Of a stretch of 64,000 nt of DNA, positions 46,529-56,003 are shown in pieces. The translations under genes were made by a program, and so were the position numbers. The notes beneath the pieces were generated by a model that saw only the letters and a list, made by a program, of their open reading frames with translations, did no database searches and was not told where the DNA came from. The stretch is from Eledone cirrhosa. Taxonomy: Eukaryota; Mollusca; Cephalopoda; Octopoda; Eledonidae. The first letter of the stretch is position 1. Each line of letters starts with the position of its first letter. The stretch spans positions 15,878,972-15,942,971 of the forward strand of contig OZ024743.1 in assembly GCA_964016885.1 (NCBI GenBank), given 5' to 3'.

Positions 46529-46591
46529 ATAAGTGCTTCTGCTTTTGGCACGGGGCCAGCAATTGTCCCGGTGTGTTGCTGGTGCTTTATG
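46529..46591 (-). mobile_element. SINE remnant (tail part only)
   Basis: GTGCTTCTGCTTTTGGCACG through CAATTGTCCCGGTGTG matches the SINE tail, then breaks off before the conserved body. Same insertion position as the SINE at 40628. Confidence 0.75.
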
Positions 46592-46993
46592 AAAAAATTA
46601 TAGTCGAAAAATTATAGAACAGAACACAGACAGAAGCAGACGCAACAACGGACACGGGTTTCAAAAGTTTTGAACACAACAATCCCTACATCCCTTAGCA
46701 GCAGCAGCAGTAACAACAACACTAGTTACTGGGGTTACTGGCCTTGTAAAACGAAAAACGCAAAGGAGAAAAAACAGACAAAAAATGGAAAGAAAAACTA
46801 AGTCAGACATTCAAACATTACAATGAAACTTGTGTTTGTTTTTTTAGGTTTTTATCAATTTGTTTGTTTGTTTATTTATGTTCGTCTCCAGCGTGATGGT
46901 GCCACGCTAAAATCACCGAGGGCGGTGGGGTGTGATGAAATCACCGGTAGTTATGTAACCATACATTCACCAAACCACGATATGAGTGCTTAA

Positions 46994-49900
46994 ATGTCGA
47001 ACCTAAACAGTTCGAATAACGGTGAAGTGGAGACTGGAATGTCATGTGACAGACTCTCACTCAGCAGGTGCTCCCTGGCCATGGAGCAGGGACCTGGCTG
47101 TCATCCAAATACTGCTGGTGTTGGAGGAAGAGGAAGAAGGAAAGGGACCAGAACCATCTGGACGAAATAATTGAATAGAGCTGTTATGCATTGTTACCTG
47201 AAGAGTAACCCCAAGGAAAAAGGCTATAGGAAACGGATGCATAACATCTGGAACGAGATTGGTCTATTTAAATTAGATGAACAAAAATTGGCCGGACAGG
47301 CTCGCGTAATAAGAACTAATGGGTGGATAAGCGAGCTGGAACTGGAGGAACTGAGCAGAGAGATTAGGTTGGAAATGGAGAGTGGAGTATGCCAGGCAAA
47401 CGAGCCAGTGGGAAATGAAGGTGAAGAGGTTGAGAGAATGGAGGAACCATCCGAAGCAGACAATGATCTGAATGCTGAAATAAATAATACCTGGAACAAA
47501 GATACGGACATTGAGGAAATGAATGCTGATGGGCTAGGACAAAATTTGGTTGATATCCTAAACTTAGTGGTAGATGAAATGAACAATGATAGTGGGAAAC
47601 CTATGAACCTAAGATTTGTAGAGAGGAAAAAGTTAAAAGAAACAACAGCTAAGGTAAACAAAGTCATCCCATACCTTGAGGCGAGGAGCCTTCACCAGTG
47701 CAACAATATCCTCAAAGCAACAGCAAATGCGGTGAGGAAATTACTTGGCATAAAAGCGAGAGGAAACAACAACAAGAAAGATCAGAACCTTGGTGGAAGG
47801 AAGGACTGAATGGTCAAATCAGGGAAATGAGAAATGACATTGGAAAGCTTGAGTCCCTATTGAATGGGACGCAAAAAAACATAGACACTAACAATAGACT
47901 GGAAATAAAGTACAAAACTAGGAGGAAAAAGCTAAATATTATCATAGAGGAACTGAAGCAACGCATTGTAGCAAAGAGTGCAAAAATTAGGCGATACGAG
48001 AGCAGAGTCAGTCAGTATAGACACAACCCCATGTTTTACAACAACCAGAAGATGTTGTTTGGACAGCTTGAGGGAAAGAAAGAGGCAACGATTGATCCCT
48101 GAGGCGGAACAAACTAAGACATTCTGGAGAGGAATATGGGAGCAGGATGTTAAACATAACGACCAGGCAGTGTGGATTGAGACAGTACAAAAGGAGATCA
48201 GTGAACAGGCACACCAACAAACTGATTTGAGTATTACAGTTGAAACTCTGAAGGGGCAGGCCAAAAAACTAACCAACTGGAAATCACCAGGCCCAGATGG
48301 TGTGCAGGGGTATTGGATTAAAAATATAACATCCCTCCACCCGAAACTGACAACCATGTTAAATGACTGCTTGATATCAGGTGAGGTACCAGAGTGGTTG
48401 ACAAAAGGTACCACAGTTCTGGTAATGAAAGACCGAATCAAGGGTAATAATGTCTGTCCGTAATGGGGAAACTGTTAACAAGCATTGTGTATGAGGAAAT
48501 CTACCATCTGCTCCACACAAACAACTTGTTACCGGACGAACAGAAAGGATGCCGAAAGAAGTCACGTGGTACAAAGGACCAGTTACTTATTGATAAGATG
48601 GTAATGAGGAATTGCAAGAGGAGACACACTGGTCTTGCCATGGGATGGATAGACTACAAAAAGGCATTTGACATAGTGCCTCATTCTTGGATCACCAAAA
48701 TCCTAGAGATCTTCAAGGTGGCAGATAACATCAGACAGTTGTTGGGCAAAAGTATCAAGTCCTGGAAAACAGAGTTAACATCGGCTGGAGAATCCTTGGG
48801 AGGCGTGAAGATCAAGATAGGGATCTGCCAGGGAGATAGTCTGTCCCCTCTGTTGTTTGTCCTTGCCCTGATGCCCATTGACCATTATACTGTGATAAAT
48901 GAGAGCAGGATACAAGTTGGGAATGAGAGAGCTTACCATCAATCATCTCCTCTTCATGGACGATCTTAAGCTCTTCGGGAAGAGTGAGAAGCAGTTGGAT
49001 GTGCTTGTTGACACTGTCCGTATTTTCAGCAATGATATATGTATGCAATTTGGTATTAGTAAGTGTTGAGTCCTTGTGATGAAGAGCGGTAAATTGAGCA
49101 GAAGTAACGGAATCCAGGTACCAACAGGTGAGATGATAATGGAAATTGACACTGAAGAAAGATACAAATATTTAGGTGTTCTGGAGGCTGATGAAATCAA
49201 GAACAAAAAAATGAAGGAATTGATAAGATCTGAATACATTCAACGAGTAAGGAGCGTATTAAAATCACATCTGAACAGTAGGAATGCCATAAGTCCAGTA
49301 AATTCCCGAAGCAGTGTCTATTATTAGGTACAGTGCGGAATTCTGAGATGGAATGTTGCTGAACAAAAAGAAATAGATAGGAAGCTATTGACTATCTACA
49401 TGCTCCACAAGAGGAGTGATGTCGATAGACTCTACTTAAGGAGATCTCAAGGTGGAAGAGGTCTTATCAGCATAGCAGACTGTGTTCAGATGGAGAAAAA
49501 CAACCTACACAAATACGTGACTGATAGTAGGGAGCCAATGCTCAGAATTTTACTGAAGGAGAGGACAATAGACCAGGGGATGTCCTAGGAGGAAATAACA
49601 ACAAGGAGAAAGAGCAATCTTCATGAAAAATCCCTTCATAGTACCTTCTTTGAGAAAACTGAATTTAGAGATCCACAGACATGGAACTGGTTGAGAAGAG
49701 GAGACCTCAAAAAGGCTACAGGAGGAATGCTAATGGCTGCGCAAGAGCAGGCCCTCAAAACGAAGTGGTTGAAGCACCATATCTACAAGGAGGAGGCTAG
49801 CCCACTGTGCAGGATCTGTGGAGAGAGAGAGGAGACTGTGGCTCACATTGTATCCGAGTGTAAACACCTAGCCCAGACTCACTATAAAGGCTGGAGAAAT

Positions 49901-50378
49901 GATGTGATGGGCAGGGTGATCCACTAGCACCTATGCAAAGTAAACAATTTACCACATTCTGAGAAGTGGTATGAGCATAAGCCAGAGGCGGTGATAGAAA
50001 ACGATCAGGTGACGGTGCTGTGGGATTTTAGGATACAGACGGACAAGAAACTGGAACACAATAGACCTGACCTGGTGGTTTTGGACAAGGAAAAAAGATC
50101 GTGCCTGATTGTGGATGTGGCCTGCCCATTCGACACGAGAGTGCAAGAGAAGGAGAGGGAGAAAATTTACCGATACCAGGACTTAAAGTGGGAGGTAAAA
50201 AGGATTTGAAACTGCCATGAAGTCAAAGTGGTCCCGATTGTCATAGGCGCACTAGGTACTATCTCAAAGAGTTTCCAGGGACGGTTAAAGAAAACTGGCC
50301 CCGCCCCGCTTTTTGAAACACTTCAAAAGGCATGCTTGCTGGGAACAGCAAGAACCCTCCGATACGTCCTGAATATCT
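46994..50378 (+). pseudogene. RLE LINE polyprotein, copy C (heavily broken)
   Basis: ATG 46994 aligns with the copy B start. Domains can be followed throughout: N-terminal block (RGYR-like, MHNIWNEIGLF), acidic linker, RT ([16 protein letters not shown]; the FMDD region sits in a shifted frame near 48955), knuckle (CRICGEREETVAHIVSECKH, intact) and nuclease (NRPDLVV, CLIVDVACPFD). Breaks include stops at 47168-47170, near 49066, at about 49586 and 49925, and near 50206; frameshifts near 47770, 48090 and 48880; and a deletion of about 25 bp near 48452. It is the oldest-looking copy, consistent with hosting the SINE and Gypsy insertions. Confidence 0.9.
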
Positions 50379-50455
50379 GAGGTTGCAAGTAGTGGCTTGA
50401 TATTCATTTCAACAAACTTTCCAGTTAAATAACATCAATGACTGAGGCTCAAAGA

Positions 50456-50457
50456 AC

Positions 50458-50506
<49 letters not shown>

Positions 50507-50507
50507 T
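50456..50507. repeat. (AAT)n joining copy C and copy D
   Basis: About 16 AAT units serve as the 3' flank of C and the 5' flank of D. Confidence 0.97.
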
Positions 50508-53500
50508 AGGGAAGAAGACGCACGAGGTGACGGAGGTCATGAAATCGCTCCCGTAAGTTTTGAATTTTTAACATATTTAAATCATTTGTGAAATAACAAC
50601 TCTTAGTACAAATGCTACGTAAAGCACCCGGCTTGAGCCCCAAAAAATTCGGACACAAAATATATTGTTATAAGGCTCAAATATTCAAATATTCAACTTT
50701 GTATTGTACACTGTATATCCCCCCCAAAAAATGGCTATAAATGGAAGAAGAAGAAGAACCCCCCCCCCTCCTCTCCTCTAGCTACACTATATAGGACAGC
50801 TAAACTCACCAACACCAGAAACTAGATACACCACCCACCCCATCATCTGTGTACACTAAACACAACAGCATTTTCACCTTCACCGCCACCGCTCACTACG
50901 GCCATCATTACCACCACTATCCCATCACCGCCGCCACCACCCCTTGACTCCTTCACTGCTGCTGCCACCGCTACAGCACCATCACTACAGTAATACGGTC
51001 GCATCACCGCCACCACTGCCTCGGTATCGACATCACCACCACCACTGTCTCAGTATCGCCAACGCCGCCAGTCTCTGCTGGCTGCCACTTCCACATTATA
51101 GAATTCCTACTACTAACAAAGAGGAAGGCATCAAAATATATAGATAGACTCAAAAGAAAAAAGAAAAAACAAACAACAAAACCAAAGCAGCACAGCAACA
51201 ACAGCAAAAAACGAGAAAAACAAACAGAGAAAAACAAAAACAAAAAAAGAAACCCCAAAAACGTAAAGAAAATAAGAATGAAGAGAGAAGCAAGCGGACG
51301 GACAGAGAAGAGGGGGGAAAAAGTAAAACTTAAAAAACAAAAACTAAGTCAGACATTCGAATACTACATTACAATGAAACTTATGCTTATTCATTTTTGG
51401 GGCCCTTTCTGCCCGTGTGTTTGTTTGTTTATGTGTGTTCGTATACAGCGTGGTGATAATGCCACACAAGGGCCAAGTGGGATGGCGGATCCACAGATGG
51501 CTATGTAAACATACATTCGCCAATCCTCGATAAGAGTGTTTAAATATCGAACATAAACAGTTCGAATAACGGTGAAATGGAGACTAGAACGTCATGTGAC
51601 AGACTCTCACCCAACAGGTGCCCCCTGGCTCAGCAGCAGGAACCTGACTGTCAACCAAATACTGCTGATGTTGGAGGAAGAAGAAGAAGGAAAGGGGCCA
51701 GAACCAACTGGACGAAAGAATTGAATAGAACTGTTATGCAATGCTACCTGAAAAGTAACCCCAAGGAGAGGGGCTACAGGAGACGGATGCATAACATCTG
51801 GAACGAGATTGGTTTATTTAAATTAGATGAACAAAAATTGGCCGGGCAGGCTCGGGTAATAAGAACTAATGGGTGGATAAGCGAGCTGGAACTGGAGGAA
51901 CTGAGCAGAGAGAATGGCTTGGAGATGGCGGGTGTAGTATGCCAGCGATACGAGAACAGAGTCAGTCAGTATAAACAGAACCGCATGTTCGACAACAACC
52001 AGAGGATGCTGTTTGGACAGCTTGAGGGGAAAGAAAGGGGCAACGACTTGATCCCTGGGGCGGAACAAGCTAAAACATTCTGGAGAGGAATATGGGAGCA
52101 GGATGTTAGACACAATGCCCAGGCAGGGTGGATTGAGACAGTACAGAGGGAGATCGGTGAGCAGGCACAGCAACAGACTGATTTGAGTATCACAGTTGAA
52201 ACTCTTAAGGGGCAAGCCAAAAAACTAACCAACTGGAAATCACCAGGCCCAGATGGTGTGCAGGGGTATTGGATTAAACATTTAACATCCCTCCACCCGA
52301 AGCTGACGGCCATGTTCAATGACTGCTTGGTGTCGGGTGAGGTGCCAGAGTGGTTGACAAAAGGTACCACAGTTCTGATAATGAAAGACCGAATCAAGGG
52401 TAATGATGTTACCAACTATAGACCTATCACATGTCTGCCCGTAATGTGGAAACTGTTGACGAGCATTGTGTCTGAGGAAATCTACCATCACCTCCACACA
52501 AACAACTTGTTACCGCACGAACAGAAAGGATGCCGAAAGAAGTCACGTGGTACAAAGGACCAGTTGCTTATTGATAAGATGGTAATGGGGAATTGCAGGA
52601 GGAGACACACTGATCTTGCCATGGGATGGGTAGACTACAGAAAGGCATTTGACATGGTGCCTCATTCCTGGATCACCAAAAGCCTGGAGATCTTCAGGGT
52701 GGCAGATAACATCAGACAGTTGCTGGGCAGGAGTATGGGGTCCTGGGAGACAGAGTTGACATCAACTGGAGTATCCTTGGGAAGCATGAAGATCAAGAGA
52801 GGTATCTTCCAGGGAGATAGCCTGTCCCCTCTGTTGTTTGTCCTTGCCCTGATGCCCTTGACCATTATGCTGCGAAAAGTGAGAGCAGGATACAAGTTGG
52901 GAAGGGGAGAGCTTACCATCAATCACCTCCTCTTCATGGACGATCTTAAGCTCTTCGGGAAAAGTGAGAAGGAGTTGGGTGTGCTTGTTGACACTGTCCG
53001 TATTTTCAGCAGTGATATATGTATGCAGTTTGGTATTGGTAAATGTGGAGTCATTGTGATGAGGAGGGGTAGGTTGAGCAGAAGTAGCGGGATCCAGATA
53101 CCAACAGGTGAGATGATAAAGGAAATTGACTCTGAGGAAGGATACAAGTATTTGGGCGTTCTGGAGGCTGATGGCATAAAGAACAAAAAAATGAAGGAAT
53201 TGTTAAGAACTGAATACATTCGGAGAGTAAGGAGCGTATTGAAGTCACATCTGAACAGCAGAAATGCCATAAGCGCAGTAAATTCCCGAGCTGTGTCTAT
53301 TATTAGGTACAGTGCGGGAATTCTGAGATGGAATGTTGCTGAACAAAAAGAAATGGATAGGAACACTAGGAAGCTATTGACTATCTACAACATGTTCCAC
53401 AAGAGGAGTAATGTCGATAGACTCTACCTAAGGAGATCTGAGGGTGGAAGAGGTCTTATCAGCATAGAGGACTGTGTTCAGATGGAGAAAAACAACCTAT

Positions 53501-54428
53501 ACAAATACGTGACCTATAGTAAGGAGCCAATGCTCAAAACTGTACTGAAGGAGGGGACAGTAGGCCAGGGGATGTCCAAGGAGGAAATAACATCAAGGAG
53601 GAAGAGCAGCCTTAAGAGAAAATCCCTTCATAGTACCTTCTTTGAGAAAACTGGATTTAGAGATCCACAGACATGGAACTGGTTGAGAAGAGGAGACCTC
53701 AAAAAGGCTACAGAAGGAATGATAATGGCTGCGCAGGAGCAGGCCCTCAAAACGAAGTGGTTGAAGCACCATATTTACAAGGAGGAGGCTAGCCCACTGT
53801 GCAGGATCTGTGGAGAGAGAGAGGAGACTGTGGCTCACATTGTGTCCGAGTGTAAACACCTAGCCCAGACCCACTATAAGGGCTGGAGACACGATGTGAT
53901 GGGCAGGGTGATCCACTGGCACCTGTGCAAAATAAACAATTTACCACATTCTGAGAAATGGTATGAGCATAGGCCGGAGGCGGTGATGGAGAACAATCAG
54001 GTGAAGGTGCTGTGGGATTTTAGGATACAGACGGACAAAAAACTGGAACACAATAGACCTGACCTGGTGGTTGTGGACAAAGAAAAAAGATCGTGTCTGA
54101 TTGTGGATGTGGCATGCCCGTTCGACACGAGAGTGCAAGAGAAGGAGAGGGAGAAAATTAACCGATACCAGGACCTAAAGTGGGAGGTGAAAAGGATTTG
54201 GAACTGCCATGAAGTCAAAGTGATCCCGATTGTCATAGGCGCACTGGGGACTATCTCCAAAAGTTTCCAGGGATGGTTAAAGAAAATCGGCCCCTTCACG
54301 CTTTTTGGAACGCTTCAAAAGGCATGCTTGCTTGGAACAGCAAGAACCCTCCGATACGTCCTGAATATCTGAGGGTGCAGGTAGTGGCTTGATATTCATT
54401 TCAACGGACATCAATGACTGAGATTCAA
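50508..54428 (+). mobile_element. RLE-type LINE (R4/Dong-like), copy D, least damaged
   Basis: The 5' end AGGGAAGAAGACGCACGAGG follows (AAT)n, with a CCA-rich leader closely matching copy A. The coding part is 51577-54372. The 3' end, CATCAATGACTGAGATTC, is followed by AATAACAACAATAATAATAA. Compared with copy B the leader has a single unit. Confidence 0.92.
51577..54372 (+). CDS. RLE LINE polyprotein, uninterrupted 931 codons with in-frame internal deletion
   Basis: Open from ATG 51577 (METRTSCDRLSPNRCPLAQQ) to TGA at 54370. Residues about 40-115 are the N-terminal DNA-binding block (NWTKELNRTVMQCYLKSNP, MHNIWNEIGLF). Near residue 122, VVCQ is joined directly to RYENRV; copies A and B have 199 more codons here, so the acidic linker and part of the pre-RT region are lost without a frame change. 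RT spans about residues 215-480 (KSPGPDGVQGYWIK at 220, [22 protein letters not shown] near 452). The CCHC knuckle CRICGEREETVAHIVSEC is at about 741. The nuclease is at about 820-870 (RPDLVVVDKEKRSCLIVDVA, the PD..D pattern). Such proteins nick a specific target and prime reverse transcription. All catalytic residues I can name are present. Whether the shortened N-terminus still works is unknown. Confidence 0.9.
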   Translation: METRTSCDRLSPNRCPLAQQQEPDCQPNTADVGGRRRRKGARTNWTKELNRTVMQCYLKSNPKERGYRRRMHNIWNEIGLFKLDEQKLAGQARVIRTNGWISELELEELSRENGLEMAGVVCQRYENRVSQYKQNRMFDNNQRMLFGQLEGKERGNDLIPGAEQAKTFWRGIWEQDVRHNAQAGWIETVQREIGEQAQQQTDLSITVETLKGQAKKLTNWKSPGPDGVQGYWIKHLTSLHPKLTAMFNDCLVSGEVPEWLTKGTTVLIMKDRIKGNDVTNYRPITCLPVMWKLLTSIVSEEIYHHLHTNNLLPHEQKGCRKKSRGTKDQLLIDKMVMGNCRRRHTDLAMGWVDYRKAFDMVPHSWITKSLEIFRVADNIRQLLGRSMGSWETELTSTGVSLGSMKIKRGIFQGDSLSPLLFVLALMPLTIMLRKVRAGYKLGRGELTINHLLFMDDLKLFGKSEKELGVLVDTVRIFSSDICMQFGIGKCGVIVMRRGRLSRSSGIQIPTGEMIKEIDSEEGYKYLGVLEADGIKNKKMKELLRTEYIRRVRSVLKSHLNSRNAISAVNSRAVSIIRYSAGILRWNVAEQKEMDRNTRKLLTIYNMFHKRSNVDRLYLRRSEGGRGLISIEDCVQMEKNNLYKYVTYSKEPMLKTVLKEGTVGQGMSKEEITSRRKSSLKRKSLHSTFFEKTGFRDPQTWNWLRRGDLKKATEGMIMAAQEQALKTKWLKHHIYKEEASPLCRICGEREETVAHIVSECKHLAQTHYKGWRHDVMGRVIHWHLCKINNLPHSEKWYEHRPEAVMENNQVKVLWDFRIQTDKKLEHNRPDLVVVDKEKRSCLIVDVACPFDTRVQEKEREKINRYQDLKWEVKRIWNCHEVKVIPIVIGALGTISKSFQGWLKKIGPFTLFGTLQKACLLGTARTLRYVLNI

Positions 54429-54448
54429 GGAATAACAACAATAATAAT
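54429..54448. repeat. Short AAC/AAT run, 3' flank of copy D
   Basis: AATAACAACAATAATAATAA. Confidence 0.85.
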
Positions 54449-54504
54449 AATTGTTTCTACTTTAGGCACACAGCCAGCAAATTATCAGTGCATTACTGGT
54501 ACTA
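54449..54504 (-). mobile_element. SINE tail fragment
   Basis: TTGTTTCTACTTTAGGCACA and AGTGCATTACTGGTAC only; the body and head are missing. Confidence 0.8.
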
Positions 54505-54847
54505 CTAATAATAATAATGCTTTCTTTATTAACCACAAGGGTTACAAAAAAGTAGACATTAAGGATAGTAAAGGACAATACAGGACGGTACAAATCGGCA
54601 TTTCTGCGTGTGAAAAAACAGAGGATGTAATAAAAATAACAATGAAAACTTCCCCAATAGGGGGGAGACTTCCGAAGGACATTTGTGGAGAAAGCCCATT
54701 AAAAGGCCACAGTGACCCTGACCACCAGGGAAAGTGCCATCTCCCAGTTTTCCACCTTTAATTTAAAGACACATACTAAGAGTAGGCCCATTCACTCGGG
54801 CCATACTTGCTTCTCTCACCCATCTTTCAACAAAATGCTGGGAAGAG

Positions 54848-54848
<1 letters not shown>
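54505..54848 (-). mobile_element. 5'-truncated Tx1-type LINE, 3' end only (fragment 1)
   Basis: Reverse complement of the 3' end of the 55617-61645 element (compare CCATTCACTCGGGCCATACT with 61350-61375), from the last coding codons to the tail CCTTGTGGTTAATAAAGAAA next to (ATT)n in its own sense. Confidence 0.9.

Positions 54849-54909
<61 letters not shown>
54849..54909. repeat. (AAT)n microsatellite
   Basis: About 20 AAT units between two Tx1-type fragments. Confidence 0.97.
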
Positions 54910-54910
<1 letters not shown>

Positions 54911-55022
54911 TTTTCTTTATTAACCACAAGGGTTCACATAAAGTAGACATTAAGGACAGTACAGGACAATACAGGACGGTACAAATGGGCATTTCTGCGT
55001 GTAAAAAACAGAGGTTGAAATA
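54910..55022 (-). mobile_element. 5'-truncated Tx1-type LINE, 3' end only (fragment 2)
   Basis: Shorter copy of the same 3' end (TTCTTTATTAACCACAAGGG, TAGACATTAAGGACAGTACA). Confidence 0.9.
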
Positions 55023-55279
55023 AAATAACAAAGAAAAATAATAATAATAATAATAAAAATAATAATAATAATAATAACAAAAGATAGTACTAATGGGAAC
55101 TGCCCATATACTAAGGAAGATTCTGTCAATATAAGTACATCACAAGTCTAAACACTAAAGATGCATGTGTGAGTATGTATGTTCTTTCTTGAACATGGCG
55201 GACCTTGTTGTCTCTTGAGGTCACTGGTTGTGACTCGGTGATAACTCGTATGAACATAAAGCAAGATAAATGCAACTGA
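55023..55279. other. Unassigned spacer with AAT-rich start
   Basis: AATAAT and AAAAATAAT runs up to about 55078, then about 200 bp without a recognisable feature. Confidence 0.5.

Positions 55280-55339
<60 letters not shown>
55280..55339. repeat. (AAT)n microsatellite
   Basis: About 20 AAT units, left flank of the TIR element. Confidence 0.97.
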
Positions 55340-55340
<1 letters not shown>

Positions 55341-55584
55341 TCCGTTTACAATTACTTTACTTTATATTACTTTACTTTATATTCCTTATACTTTACTATA
55401 CTTTATATTCCTTATTCCATCTTATCTTTATCAATATTTTCATTATCACTTTTGAAGTTCTGAAGAGCCGCTCCATAATTTTACCTAAGTTACTTATCTT
55501 CATCTGAACCAGATCAATAATGATCTATAATCAATTAATCCAGAAACACTATATTGAGTAGTGAAACAATTGTAAACGGACATT
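55340..55584. mobile_element. MITE-like element with terminal inverted repeats
   Basis: TGTCCGTTTACAATT at the left end is mirrored by AATTGTAAACGGACA at the right end, 245 bp in total, inside AAT/ATT repeats. The interior is AT-rich with TTACTTTATAT tandem words and has no frame. The related truncated copy is at 21060-21235. No transposase seen; the superfamily is unknown. Confidence 0.82.
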
Positions 55585-55616
55585 ATTATTATTATTGTTA
55601 TTATTATTGTTATTAT
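55585..55616. repeat. (ATT)n, 5' flank of Tx1-type LINE 2
   Basis: ATT run with two GTT interruptions. Confidence 0.93.
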
Positions 55617-56003
55617 TGAATGCTATGGTTGACGGAGGCACGGCTCTGTAAGGTATTGTAAATTTTGACCGCTATAACAATTGTAAATTGTTTAAAACTT
55701 TAACCAAATTGTTGACAAAAACACCCTCCTCCTCGTGAGAGGGGTCTTTCTGCCCGTTATTTGGCCCTTCGGGGTTAAATAGCCGCTTATTGGGGTTTTG
55801 TGCCCAATATTTATTTTAAACAAAAAAAACATGGCTACGAAAAACAATTTTCATAGGTCACTCCCACTCATTCCGTCTACTTCTTCCTCAATCGTCACTA
55901 CAGCAGAGAGAAGATTGTCTCTCTCCCTCCCTTCTCTAAATGTGTCTCTCTTTCTCCTTCTCTTTCGCAAGCGACGCCAGTAAAGAAAAATCACGTAGAA
56001 AGC

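Larger units (their letters stand above)
40054..50455 (+). mobile_element. RLE-type LINE (R4/Dong-like), copy C, split by nested insertions
   Basis: The 5' leader is 40054-40627 (AGGGAAGATACGCACATGG). It is interrupted by a SINE (40628-46143) that itself hosts a Gypsy element (40806-46128). The leader resumes at about 46165, where a second copy of the 40210-40626 segment is seen up to 46528. The coding part is 46994-50378. The 3' end, CATCAATGACTGAGGCTC, runs into (AAT)n at 50456. More diverged from A, B and D in the leader than in the coding part. Confidence 0.88.
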
